From positions 1 to 64,000 of the forward strand of contig CAJTPC010000004.1 of NCBI GenBank assembly GCA_910578245.1: a stretch of DNA of 64,000 bases, written 5' to 3'. The notes below the pieces were generated by a model. The model was not told the DNA's origin. It was given only the letters and a program-made list of their open reading frames with translations, and searched no databases. The position numbers were made by a program, and so were the translations under genes. Positions 51,556-60,101 of this stretch are shown in pieces (the stretch's first letter is position 1; each line of letters begins with the position of its first letter). Source of the DNA: an uncultured Christensenella sp. (GTDB lineage: Bacteria > Bacillota > Clostridia > Christensenellales > UBA3700).

Positions 51556-52755
51556 TCATAGTTTTTTGGCAATTTCTTTTAAGAAGTCAACGGTGTTGAG
51601 CTTTTTCACTTGCTTATCTCCCTTGTAAATCAAAGCGAGATCGCCAGTCATATACCCCTCTTCTATGGTATCTATAGTCGCCCTATCAAGCTTATCGGCA
51701 AAAGCCGCAAGCTCGGCAATACCGTCAAGCTGACCTCTCTTTCTGAGTCCGCCCGTCCAAGCGAAAATCGTAGCTACGGGATTCGTAGAAGTTTCTTCTC
51801 CCTTTAAGAATTTGTAATAATGTCTGGTAACTGTGCCGTGAGCCGCCTCATATTCGTAATTTCCTTCCGGCGATACAAGTACCGAAGTCATCATTGCAAG
51901 CGAGCCGAAAGCCGTTGCAACCATATCGCTCATAACGTCGCCGTCATAGTTCTTGCACGCCCAAATCATACCGCCGTTTGAACGCACTACCCTAGCTACC
52001 GCGTCATCTATAAGGGTATAAAAATATTCTATACCGGCATTTTGGAATTTCTGCTTATACTCGCTGTCAAAGATTTCTTGGAATATATCCTTAAATCTAT
52101 GGTCGTACGTCTTGGATATCGTATCTTTTGTCGCAAACCATAGGTCTTGCTTGGTATCAAGCGCGTAGTTGAAACAACTGCGGGCAAAAGAAGAAATACT
52201 CTTGTCGGTATTGTGCATGCCCATAACTACGCCACAAGTCTTTGCGTAATCGAATATCTCAATCTCTCTCTTGCCGTCCTCATCCTCTATTACGAGTTTT
52301 GCATTGCCGCCCTTTTTGACGTAGCCCTCGACGTCCTTATAAATATCGCCGTACGCGTGACGGGCAATAGTAATCGGCGCCGTCCAAGTCGGAATATAAG
52401 GAGTGATACCCTTGACCATAATCGGCGAGCGGAAAACCGTACCGTCGAGAATTGCTCTTACCGTGCCGTTGGGGCTTTTCCACATTTGAGTGAGGTTGTA
52501 TTCCTTAACTCTTTGCGCGTTGGGCGTAATAGTCGCGCACTTTACTCCTACGCCGTATTTTTTGATAGCGTTTGCCGAATCTACAGTAACTTTATCCCCC
52601 GTCTTTTCTCTATTGACAAGTCCCAAATCGTAGTATTCGCTCTTAAGCTCTACGTAAGGATTGATAAGAATATCCTTTATCCATGCCCATATATGCCTCG
52701 TCATTTCATCGCCGTCAAGCTCTACTATAGGCGTGGTCATCTTGATTTTTTCCAT
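51556..52755 (-). CDS. icd: NADP-dependent isocitrate dehydrogenase, type II
   Basis: A 399-residue enzyme of the eukaryote-like (subfamily II) isocitrate dehydrogenases: [20 protein letters not shown] at the start, [20 protein letters not shown] for isocitrate binding, and the [20 protein letters not shown] block. It decarboxylates isocitrate to 2-oxoglutarate, supplying glutamate and NADPH. A longer frame begins with a TTG inside the GGAG site; the ATG at 52755 fits. No other TCA-cycle gene is nearby. It is followed by a terminator. Confidence 0.94.
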   Translation of the reverse strand: MEKIKMTTPIVELDGDEMTRHIWAWIKDILINPYVELKSEYYDLGLVNREKTGDKVTVDSANAIKKYGVGVKCATITPNAQRVKEYNLTQMWKSPNGTVRAILDGTVFRSPIMVKGITPYIPTWTAPITIARHAYGDIYKDVEGYVKKGGNAKLVIEDEDGKREIEIFDYAKTCGVVMGMHNTDKSISSFARSCFNYALDTKQDLWFATKDTISKTYDHRFKDIFQEIFDSEYKQKFQNAGIEYFYTLIDDAVARVVRSNGGMIWACKNYDGDVMSDMVATAFGSLAMMTSVLVSPEGNYEYEAAHGTVTRHYYKFLKGEETSTNPVATIFAWTGGLRKRGQLDGIAELAAFADKLDRATIDTIEEGYMTGDLALIYKGDKQVKKLNTVDFLKEIAKKL

Positions 52756-52810
52756 AACGTACTCCAAAAAAAGTATTTGTAAATATTGATTTATAATATT
52801 ACTTTTTTAA

Positions 52811-53944
52811 TTATACGTTTTTCAATGATACTTTGCAAGCATTTGCTTTATTTTTAGAGTAATATTGCAAAACTTTAGAAGAGAAACCGGCAGATTTTGC
52901 GTCCTTACCGCCCCTTATCGCGTCCTCAATTATTATTTCGAGAATATCTTTGAGATAAAATCCCTTATCTTCATACAGATAGCCTGCCATTGACCCCGGA
53001 ATCGTATTGATTTCATTGAGATAAACGCAATTATTCTCATTGTCAATCAAAAAATCACAGCGCACTATCCCCTTACAGCCCAAGGCTTGATACAACTTTG
53101 AAGTAATGTTTTGAATTTTAATTTTGTCATTTTCGCTAATTTGAGCAGGAAATATTCTCTTTGCGCTTGTTTTGGTAACTTTTCCGCCCGACATATACTT
53201 ATCTTCAAAAGTCAAGAACTCTTGCCAACCTACAGGCTCCTCGAGAGTTGAGGGATAAATATTGCCGTTTTTTCTAAGACAGGCGCAGTTAATCTCCTTG
53301 AAATCGGTGAGCGCTTTTTCTATTACGACCTTACTATCGTAATAAAAAGCCGTCTTCAACTTTTCTTGAAGTTCGTCTTGGTCTTTACTTACTCCAATAC
53401 CTATAGAAGATCCTTGATTTGCAGGCTTAACAATGAGCGGAAATCCCAGTCTTTCGACAATTCTATCCAATACTTCTTCGCTATCGCCCTCGTTGACAAC
53501 GCCGTAAGGCAAAACAGGCAAAGTCAACTTCTTGCAAATCATCTTGCAAAGCGCCTTATCCATACCTATACCGCTGGCAATATGCGACGGCGATGTAAAC
53601 GGTATGTCATGAACTTCGAAAAATCCCTGCAACGCTCCGTTTTCTCCTTTTCCGCCGTGAGTACAAAGCAATGCGCAGTCAATACTTCCCAATAGTTTGA
53701 CTTTGTTCTTCTTCACCGCATATAAACTCTTATCTTGGAAAAGCACTTTTCTCCCTTTGATTTCCGAGCAAGTATACGAATCAACGTTTTTGTATTCGTC
53801 TAAGATATAAAAAGCGTCTTGCCAATATATTGGAAATACGTTATATTTTTTCTTATCTATCGCCTCTATGGACTGCAACGCAGTGATAATAGATATATCC
53901 TTTTCGCAAGAATTTCCGCCGTAAATTAAAGCTATATTTTTCAA
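52811..53944 (-). CDS. ddl: D-alanine-D-alanine ligase
   Basis: An ATP-grasp ligase of about 377 residues that joins two D-alanines for peptidoglycan. It begins KNIALIYGGNSCEKDISIIT, has LCTHGGKGENGALQGFFEV, FPLIVKPANQGSSIGIGVSK and the C-terminal VYLNEINTIPGSMAGYLYE. The TIPGSM block favours D-Ala-D-Ala rather than a D-Ala-D-Lac product, though specificity is not proven by this. The start is a TTG at 53944 behind a GGAGG site six bases upstream; the frame upstream of it is not needed. murF precedes it in the same direction. Confidence 0.92.
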   Translation of the reverse strand: MKNIALIYGGNSCEKDISIITALQSIEAIDKKKYNVFPIYWQDAFYILDEYKNVDSYTCSEIKGRKVLFQDKSLYAVKKNKVKLLGSIDCALLCTHGGKGENGALQGFFEVHDIPFTSPSHIASGIGMDKALCKMICKKLTLPVLPYGVVNEGDSEEVLDRIVERLGFPLIVKPANQGSSIGIGVSKDQDELQEKLKTAFYYDSKVVIEKALTDFKEINCACLRKNGNIYPSTLEEPVGWQEFLTFEDKYMSGGKVTKTSAKRIFPAQISENDKIKIQNITSKLYQALGCKGIVRCDFLIDNENNCVYLNEINTIPGSMAGYLYEDKGFYLKDILEIIIEDAIRGGKDAKSAGFSSKVLQYYSKNKANACKVSLKNV

Positions 53945-54002
53945 TCTAAACCTCCGAATATTTGTTTTGTCAATATGCTTGAACAATGTTCAACTTGTTA
54001 AT

Positions 54003-55616
54003 TCAATAGTTATCCGGCAAGTCGTTTTGCAGAAGCAAAACGTCGCCCCTCGTCAGTATTGCGCTAAAGAGTTCTTTAGCGTTATCCAAGTGCTCAACCA
54101 AGTAGATATTCTTATCGCAAAAGTTGCCCGAGAGCATTCCAAGTCGTATGTCTTCCCTGTTAATACCTATTAAAATTGCTATATCTGCTACGTTTGCAAT
54201 ACTTTCTCCCAGTTCAAAATTCACTCTTTTTTGCTCATTTCCCATTTCGACAATACCTTGAGTAGCCACAATTTTTCTTCCACTAAACATTGCAAGCGTT
54301 TCGATAGCAAGTTTTGCCCCCTCTTCATTGGAGTTGTAGCTATCATCGATTATAGTAATACCGGTAGGCAATTTTATCGTCTGAAGCCTATGCTCGACAG
54401 GCGCTAACTGCGATATACCTTCTGTAATTTGAACAATGTTCAGTCCAAGTCCCACGGCAAGTTGAACGCTGAGCAAAATATTTTCAAGATTATGTCTGCC
54501 TATTAGTTTGCTGCGACATTCCCTACTTTCGTCACCGATATGCAAAAGGAATTTCAAGCCGTCGCTATTACATTCAACATCACTGACAAAAATCTTCTCC
54601 GCGTCTTTTTTTGCAGACAGAAATTCACCGCTAGATATAGCGCATTTCTTATCGCCTACAAATTCATCGTACATTTGGCGAGTATACTTATTCTCGCCGT
54701 TAAATACAATTTCTCCATTAACGCTTTGCAGATAATCCGCCAATTCTTTTTTAGTGTTATAGATATTTTGCTGACTGCCAAATGCGCCAAGATGCTGAGA
54801 ACCTACACCCGTAATAATGCCGTAGGTCGGCTTAACGATTTCGCACAGCTCCTTAATATCCCCTACCTTTCTCGCGCCCATTTCTGCAACGAATACTTTA
54901 CACTCGCTCGGCAGATCGTTGACTGCCCTACATATTCCAAGCGGAGTATTAAAGTTGCTTGGCGTACAATATGCGTTATACTTTTGATTGAGAATTGTTG
55001 TCAGAACGTTCTTTACGGTAGTTTTTCCATAGCTACCGGTAATGCCGATTTTTATAATATCCAACTTTTCAAGAGTTTGAGCGCAATTCTTGATATATTT
55101 ATCGGCGATAGTTTTCTCCATAGGCTTATTGACCTTCAAAGCCAAAGCCACTATTTCCGGCATTAGAACAAATACCAAAGGAATAAATACAAATGATAAA
55201 TTTACGCCTTTAATTACTATCAAATGCCCTAATAATACAAATATCATTATAAAAATCGTTATTATGATAGCAAAAGATACAATTAGACGCTTTGCTCTTG
55301 CCGTAAATACTAGCGGCTGATGCGAACACTTATCCCGTTCGTCCGTCAAACTTACCAACAACACAACTGCATACAAACCTTGAGTAATTAGTTGAAGATA
55401 ATAATTGCCCACGTATGCGGAAATAAAAATAAAAATTGCGTTGCAAACAGTTATACAAATTGCCGAACCGTACAATTTTAGCCGAATATTTTTCATTTTT
55501 TTAGAATTAACTACTCGATATCCTTCTAATTGCACCAAATTCATTATTCTAAATGACAAAGCTACCGCTAACGTACAATATATTAACTCAGTTATTACAA
55601 TCACGCCTATTTGCAT
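54003..55616 (-). CDS. murF: MurF-like ligase with N-terminal membrane domain
   Basis: A 537-residue protein. Residues 1-165 contain about five transmembrane helices (near 3-25, 52-70, 72-90, 112-132, 140-160). From residue 185 it is a Mur ligase: P-loop GITGSYGKTT (191-200), the NTPLGICRAV and VAEMGARKVGDI blocks, and a C-terminal domain with DDSYNSNEEGAKLAIETLAM typical of MurF. MurF adds D-Ala-D-Ala to UDP-MurNAc-tripeptide, and the next gene is ddl, which makes that dipeptide. The usual N-terminal MurF substrate domain is replaced by the membrane segment. Its start overlaps the upstream hydrolase gene by 10 bases. Confidence 0.85.
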   Translation of the reverse strand: MQIGVIVITELIYCTLAVALSFRIMNLVQLEGYRVVNSKKMKNIRLKLYGSAICITVCNAIFIFISAYVGNYYLQLITQGLYAVVLLVSLTDERDKCSHQPLVFTARAKRLIVSFAIIITIFIMIFVLLGHLIVIKGVNLSFVFIPLVFVLMPEIVALALKVNKPMEKTIADKYIKNCAQTLEKLDIIKIGITGSYGKTTVKNVLTTILNQKYNAYCTPSNFNTPLGICRAVNDLPSECKVFVAEMGARKVGDIKELCEIVKPTYGIITGVGSQHLGAFGSQQNIYNTKKELADYLQSVNGEIVFNGENKYTRQMYDEFVGDKKCAISSGEFLSAKKDAEKIFVSDVECNSDGLKFLLHIGDESRECRSKLIGRHNLENILLSVQLAVGLGLNIVQITEGISQLAPVEHRLQTIKLPTGITIIDDSYNSNEEGAKLAIETLAMFSGRKIVATQGIVEMGNEQKRVNFELGESIANVADIAILIGINREDIRLGMLSGNFCDKNIYLVEHLDNAKELFSAILTRGDVLLLQNDLPDNY

Positions 55617-56302
55617 ATATCACTGAAATAGCTCTTCAAAATCGCTAAAAATTGACCGTAGCAATCCAAATAGCTATAATGTCCTCCTTTCAAAAATACC
55701 AATCCACTATTATATATGCGTTTCCGCAATGTCCTTGCCATATACGGAGGCGTATCCTTATCCTTTTTGCCCCAAATAATCAACGTTGGGCACTTAATTT
55801 CTTTCAAACAGAAATTCAAATGATAATTGACGATATTCTTAAAAGTTTCCCTCATATCTCCGCTCAACTTGCGATAATCTTCAGAACCGCACTTACTTAC
55901 GTCCATTTTTAGCGCTTTTTTCAACCTATATGACACTTTTTTGCAAAATCTCTTAAAAGAAAACCTTGGCTTTAGCCCTGCGCTATCCACCAAAACAATG
56001 CCTTTTATATTGCTATTCTTACTTGCCATAAGCATGGCTACGCGACCGCCGAAAGAGTGTCCGACAAGAACAACGTCTCGCATAGAATACTTTTCGATTA
56101 TCTCTTCAACGCCGTTTACATAATTTTCAAGCGTAAGAACTCTTGGCAAAGGAGAATCTCCAAACCCATAAAAATCAACGAGAGTACACCTATAATTTGA
56201 CGAAAAATACTCGCCGACGCCTCTAAAACTATCTATACTTCCGCCCCAACCGTGCAAAAATATAATATCTTGCCCATCGCCAAGCATAATATGATTTAGC
56301 AT
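55607..56302 (-). CDS. Alpha/beta hydrolase
   Basis: A 231-residue alpha/beta-hydrolase fold protein: FLHGWGGSIDSFRG (oxyanion loop), the nucleophile elbow GHSFGGRVAML with catalytic serine, the acid in GKKDKDTP and the histidine in GGHYSYLD. Substrate unknown. There is no signal peptide. It overlaps the start of the membrane-anchored murF by 10 bases, so it belongs to a hydrolase-murF-ddl unit; a role in wall-precursor or lipid metabolism is an inference from context. A CGGAG site supports the start. Confidence 0.88.
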   Translation of the reverse strand: MLNHIMLGDGQDIIFLHGWGGSIDSFRGVGEYFSSNYRCTLVDFYGFGDSPLPRVLTLENYVNGVEEIIEKYSMRDVVLVGHSFGGRVAMLMASKNSNIKGIVLVDSAGLKPRFSFKRFCKKVSYRLKKALKMDVSKCGSEDYRKLSGDMRETFKNIVNYHLNFCLKEIKCPTLIIWGKKDKDTPPYMARTLRKRIYNSGLVFLKGGHYSYLDCYGQFLAILKSYFSDICK

Positions 56303-56453
56303 AATTCCATCTCCGAATAAGCATAGATTTACTTATATGATATAAATATGCTAAATTTACTAATAAAAACACTAAAAATCAGCTAAAACATAAAAAAATG
56401 TCATATTTTATAAGAAAATTAAAAAATTGTCAATCCAAAACAGCTTAAACGAC

Positions 56454-56897
56454 TTATATACCTCTATTCCACATAATAAGAGCGTCGTCAGTCCCTTTAT
56501 AAAACTTAGTTCGCTTCCCCTCAAGTATAAAGCCGAATTTGCGATAAAGATGTATAGCGTTGTTATTTTTTTCGTTAACTTCCAACGTAAGAGCGCATAT
56601 ACCTCTATCTTTTGCAACCTTAATCATATCTTTAATTAAAGATTTACCTATACCTTTACCCCTATAATCTTGCTTGACCGCTAAATTATTAACATTGCCT
56701 TCATTGCAAATATTATAAAAACTATAGTAACAAATTACTTTGCCGTCAACAATTCCCACTCTTGCAACAGCATTTTTATCCGTAACCAACCCTTGAATTT
56801 GTTCCCGCGACCAAGGCTCGGAGATACTTTGCCTTTCTATATCAAAAACTTGATTGCAATATTCTATTGATAAATCCTCAAAATACAAATTATCCAT
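56454..56897 (-). CDS. rimI: Ribosomal-protein alanine acetyltransferase RimI
   Basis: A 147-residue GNAT-fold enzyme. The acetyl-CoA loop is QDYRGKGIGKSLIKDMIK, followed by LTLEVNEKNNNAIHLYRKFG. RimI acetylates the N-terminal alanine of ribosomal protein S18. Its place directly after tsaB is the usual genomic neighbourhood (tsaB-rimI). The ribosome-binding site is weak, so translation may be coupled to tsaB 17 bases upstream. Confidence 0.9.
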   Translation of the reverse strand: MDNLYFEDLSIEYCNQVFDIERQSISEPWSREQIQGLVTDKNAVARVGIVDGKVICYYSFYNICNEGNVNNLAVKQDYRGKGIGKSLIKDMIKVAKDRGICALTLEVNEKNNNAIHLYRKFGFILEGKRTKFYKGTDDALIMWNRGI

Positions 56898-56914
56898 ATT
56901 AATTTAATATCCGT

Positions 56915-57508
56915 TTAGTCCATATTTTTTGCTTCAAATTCTCTTTCTGCCTGCGACTTTTTAAGATATAATGGAGCCAAAGTTCCCAACTCTCCGCTCG
57001 CAATCTTAGCCTTACAAATTGCAATTAAGTTGTCTGGATTAGACGGCGATTTTTTCTTTATGACCTTACAATCAGCTCTTTCAAGCTCCTCGGATGTTAT
57101 CTCACCCATGTCAATCATATTATCAAAACTTCCTCTAAACCTACCGTAGTAATAGCAATTATGCCTACAGTCTATTGCAGTATAAAACTCCTTATCATTG
57201 CAAGAATAAGCCAACTCTTCAAGAGCATTTATCGCAACGCATTTCGCTCCGCATGCAAAAGCCAAAGCATTTACGGTAGACACACCTATTCGAATTCCGG
57301 TAAAAGATCCCGGACCTATTACCGCAGAAAAATAGTCTACGTCGCTTATTTTTATATTTGCCTGATTGAGCAAATTATCTATTATGGGAAGAATCAAAGA
57401 GTTGTGCTTTTTGGCGCCGTCATAACTTATCTCACTATAAATCTTATTATCCGCATAAAGCGCCACAACCATATTATCCCAAGTAGTATCTACAGCCAAA
57501 ATCTTCAT
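56915..57508 (-). CDS. tsaB: TsaB, tRNA t6A-modification protein
   Basis: A 197-residue actin/ASKHA-fold protein starting MKILAVDTTWDNMVVALYAD, with DVDYFSAVIGPGSFTGIRIG. TsaB scaffolds the TsaD-TsaE complex that makes N6-threonylcarbamoyladenosine at tRNA position 37. The C-terminus is shorter than in many TsaB proteins but otherwise ordinary. GAGGAC precedes the ATG. tsaE lies 314 bases upstream; tsaD is not in the window. Confidence 0.92.
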   Translation of the reverse strand: MKILAVDTTWDNMVVALYADNKIYSEISYDGAKKHNSLILPIIDNLLNQANIKISDVDYFSAVIGPGSFTGIRIGVSTVNALAFACGAKCVAINALEELAYSCNDKEFYTAIDCRHNCYYYGRFRGSFDNMIDMGEITSEELERADCKVIKKKSPSNPDNLIAICKAKIASGELGTLAPLYLKKSQAEREFEAKNMD

Positions 57509-57822
57509 TGTATATTTGTCCTCATATTTTTATCTTTTTAGTATATTTTGTAGTATTTTTGCTCTATTTTAGGCGATTTTGTAGAATAGTTCTAAAAATC
57601 AATCTAAATAAGAATACATTTTAGCTTAATTGAGAAGTATTTAACTTTTTTTTACTCAAATCTACTTACACCAATTAAAGCAAAAGTTTAACTTTACACT
57701 TTGACATTTCTTCTCACAAAACCGTCCATTTCATTTAATCGAGCAAGCCTAATAACCCATATATTATTTGCTAATTATACCGACTCAATTACACTACCGC
57801 CAAGCCCTACCATAGATACAAC
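57509..57822. other. Gene-free gap between tsaE and tsaB
   Basis: A 314-base AT-rich stretch with no convincing ORF, hairpin, repeat or RNA element. tsaB presumably starts from a promoter inside it, but I could not pick one that is clearly better than background. Confidence 0.5.
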
Positions 57823-58275
57823 TTAAATATCAAGCTCAAGTCCTTTGATTACGAATACTCTATCATTACCGTTGTCAAGCGTAGATATATCTATGCGAAT
57901 ATGTTCGGGAAGATCGCCAAACTTATTCCATTCTATTACGCATACTCCATTCATAAACAAATATTCATTCAGCCCCAACTCATACAACTCGTCAGCGTCA
58001 ATAACCCTATACATATCAAAGTGATATAAAGTCAGTCTACCCTTATACTCCTTCATAAATGTAAAAGTGGGAGAAGTAACCACTTCCTCAATCCCCAAAC
58101 ATTTAGCTAAGCATTTAGTAAAAGCAGTCTTGCCTGCGCCAAGTTCACCGTTGAGCAAAATAACTTCACCGCCCTTGAGATTATCGGCAATCTTCTCAGC
58201 AAGAAAAGCCGTATCTTCCAAACTATGCGATATATACTTTATTATGCCCTTTTTATTTATTACCGTTTCGTCCAT
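57823..58275 (-). CDS. tsaE: TsaE, ATPase of the t6A complex
   Basis: A P-loop ATPase of about 150 residues: Walker A LNGELGAGKTAFTKCLA, the SPTFTFMKEYKG loop, HFDMYRV and a C-terminal CVIEWNKFGDLPEHI. TsaE drives turnover of the TsaB-TsaD complex in t6A synthesis. The frame opens upstream, but the AAGGAAAAC site fits the ATG at 58275. Its promoter overlaps the divergent ribU promoter. Confidence 0.92.
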   Translation of the reverse strand: MDETVINKKGIIKYISHSLEDTAFLAEKIADNLKGGEVILLNGELGAGKTAFTKCLAKCLGIEEVVTSPTFTFMKEYKGRLTLYHFDMYRVIDADELYELGLNEYLFMNGVCVIEWNKFGDLPEHIRIDISTLDNGNDRVFVIKGLELDI

Positions 58276-58325
58276 AGAGTTTTCCTTAACACGCAACTTG
58301 TCTTGCAATATATTTTTGCATATCC

Positions 58326-58366
58326 ATTATATATTAGTTGACAAGTTTTTGCAATAGATTTATAAT
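58326..58366. promoter_or_regulatory. Overlapping divergent promoters of ribU and tsaE
   Basis: Plus strand: TTGACA (58338-58343), 17 bases, TATAAT (58361-58366), perfect consensus, reading into the FMN riboswitch. Minus strand: TTGCAA (58349-58354), 17 bases, TATAAT (58326-58331), reading into tsaE. The two promoters share most of their DNA, so polymerase cannot occupy both at once. Confidence 0.8.
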
Positions 58367-58383
58367 TGTCTAAACAATAATTC

Positions 58384-58500
58384 TTTGAGGGTAGGTGAAA
58401 TTCCTCACCGGCGGTAATAGTCCGCAAACGCTGTAAATCTCATATATGGCGCCGAACAAGTGAAATTCTTGCACCGACAGTAAAGTCTGGATAGGAAAAG
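58384..58500 (+). ncRNA. FMN riboswitch (RFN element)
   Basis: The conserved blocks are in order: GAGGGTAGGTGAAATTCCTC, CCGGCGGTAATAGTCCGC, a variable helix, GTGAAATTCTTGCACCGAC and AGTAAAGTCTGGATAGGA. This is the six-helix RFN junction that binds flavin mononucleotide. The ribosome-binding site AGGAAAAGG follows directly with no terminator between, so FMN probably blocks translation initiation of ribU rather than transcription. Confidence 0.96.
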
Positions 58501-58509
58501 GATAAAAAT

Positions 58510-59190
58510 ATGAAAAAAACAGTTTCTAGAAGCAAATGGCTTGCTCTTACCGCCGTACTGTCGGCCATGGCGAGCGTTCTGTACTTTTTGGAGATGCCGG
58601 TACCGTTGATGCCAGGCTTTATCCAATTTGACTTCTCAATGCTCCCCATCATTATAGGCAACATTGCGCTCGGTCCGGTAAGCGGTATTGTGATTACTCT
58701 CGTAAAAGATTTAATCCATCTTATAATAAAGGGCGCCGGCGCAACGGGCGGAGTTGGAGATTTAGCGGATTTCTTTACGTGCTTATGCTTTATATTGCCA
58801 TCAGCATTAATTTACAAGAAATTCCCCAACTTCAAGGGGCTAATAACAGGACTCATTGCCGGCTGCATCTCTTCCGCCGTATTATCGGGATTGATATTCA
58901 ACGCGCTGGTTGTATATCCGGTGTATACAAATTTAATGCCTCTTGAGGCCATTATCGGAGCTTATAAACAATTCCGACCGTCAGTTAACGGACTATGGGA
59001 AGTCCTCGCCATATTCAATATGCCGTATACATTCCTAAAATGCGTAGTTATTAGCATTATCGCGGTAATGATAGCTAAACCGCTACAATCGATGCTCAAA
59101 ATAGGCGCAAGCGCCAAAAAGCAACCCGTTCAAAGCGTCACAGCAGAAAGCGACAACGATATTGAAAACGATTCGGATATTTCCAAATAA
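58510..59190 (+). CDS. ribU: Riboflavin ECF-transporter substrate-binding component RibU
   Basis: A 226-residue membrane protein with six hydrophobic segments, beginning TVSRSKWLALTAVLSAMASV, with GFIQFDFSMLPIIIGNIALG. RibU captures riboflavin outside the membrane and works with the shared EcfA/A'/T module, which is not in the window. The FMN riboswitch in front confirms the substrate. The last 30 residues are a hydrophilic acidic tail (ESDNDIENDSDISK). Monocistronic. Confidence 0.95.
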   Translation: MKKTVSRSKWLALTAVLSAMASVLYFLEMPVPLMPGFIQFDFSMLPIIIGNIALGPVSGIVITLVKDLIHLIIKGAGATGGVGDLADFFTCLCFILPSALIYKKFPNFKGLITGLIAGCISSAVLSGLIFNALVVYPVYTNLMPLEAIIGAYKQFRPSVNGLWEVLAIFNMPYTFLKCVVISIIAVMIAKPLQSMLKIGASAKKQPVQSVTAESDNDIENDSDISK

Positions 59191-59205
59191 TAAAAAAATA
59201 ATAAA

Positions 59206-59260
59206 TAGCGGTCAATTTTCAAGGTTTTTCAAAGAATTTTACTTGCAAAATTGACCGCTA
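59206..59260. terminator. Long inverted repeat between ribU and the YhcN-like gene
   Basis: TAGCGGTCAATTTT and its exact complement AAAATTGACCGCTA are 27 bases apart. The loop is too long for a standard terminator, though it lies between converging genes. It may be a terminator or the footprint of a small mobile repeat. Confidence 0.55.
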
Positions 59261-59265
59261 CATTT

Positions 59266-59622
59266 TTAATTACGTCTGACTTTAACAGAATAAAACAATT
59301 TCGATGCGTCTTCATCTTTGATAGAACCCAATTTATTGAGTTTACTAATCTCATAAAAAATATCCGTATCAAAAGATACCAAGACTTCTTCAAAGCCATA
59401 GACGCCGTTTATATCCGACTTTATATTTGCTTCCAACGCATCGCGTTGAGTGCGACTATAGAGCGGATGCGGTAATACTCCAACCAACACCTTATTTCCC
59501 CAAATCAATACACTGTAACTGTCAATTTGGGCATTTTGCGACAAAATTAACTCAACGCCTTGCTTAACTAGCGCAACGTCTTGTTGCGCGTAATTTACAT
59601 ACGGCACGTCCTGATAAAACAT
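59266..59622 (-). CDS. YhcN/YlaJ-like protein without lipobox
   Basis: A 118-residue protein. Its core, SVLIWGNKVLVGVLPHPLYS, leads into a helix-turn-helix-like DALEANIKSDINGVYGFEEV and VSFDTDIFYEISKLN, the pattern of the YhcN/YlaJ domain found in spore lipoproteins (a BON-like fold that binds nothing known). Unlike those, it has no signal peptide or lipobox. It is the last gene after nadD-yqeK and rsfS. Family assignment is moderate, role unknown. Confidence 0.6.
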   Translation of the reverse strand: MFYQDVPYVNYAQQDVALVKQGVELILSQNAQIDSYSVLIWGNKVLVGVLPHPLYSRTQRDALEANIKSDINGVYGFEEVLVSFDTDIFYEISKLNKLGSIKDEDASKLFYSVKVRRN

Positions 59623-59694
59623 ATATCTTCTCCTTTGTTATTAAATATAAGCAGTTGATATATATATTTTGGACAAGAGAAGCCGTTTATATTC

Positions 59695-60078
59695 TCATAC
59701 GCTAGTTGAGTTGTCTATTTTCTTAAACCCATCTACCGCATCCTCGCCATAATGCGTCACGTTGGCGCCGTTAGACCAAAGCGTTTCCAAAGAATAAAGC
59801 CTTCTGGTTTCTTCATAGAAGATATGCACGATTACATCGCCATAGTCAAGCACAGCCCAACGCCCCTCCTGCTTTCCTTCAGCCCTTAACGGCTCCATTC
59901 CCGCCTTCGACATACCTTCTTCAACTATGTCGGAAAGCGCCTTGACCTGCGTGTTGGACCTTGCGGAACAGATGATAAAATAATCGGCGATTACAGTCAA
60001 ATTCTCAAGATTGACCACAACTATGTCTTTTGCCTTTTTATCGTCTAATAACTTACAAATAAATTCTACTTTTTCCAT
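59695..60078 (-). CDS. rsfS: Ribosomal silencing factor RsfS
   Basis: A protein of about 127 residues of the RsfS (YbeB/Iojap) family: KKAKDIVVVNLENLTVIADY, FIICSARSNTQVKALSDIVE, WAVLDYGDVIVHIFYEETR. It binds L14 and prevents subunit joining during starvation. The longer frame from 60105 starts upstream of the GGAG site; ATG at 60078 is preferred. It follows nadD-yqeK in the classical nadD-yqeK-rsfS order. Confidence 0.92.
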   Translation of the reverse strand: MEKVEFICKLLDDKKAKDIVVVNLENLTVIADYFIICSARSNTQVKALSDIVEEGMSKAGMEPLRAEGKQEGRWAVLDYGDVIVHIFYEETRRLYSLETLWSNGANVTHYGEDAVDGFKKIDNSTSV

Positions 60079-60101
60079 CTTACTCCTTTGCTGAACAGTG
60101 T

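Noticed and set aside
53979..53993. LexA/Cheo box between ddl and murF
   Set aside because: The palindrome is GAAC-N3-GTTC, one base short of the GAAC-N4-GTTC consensus.
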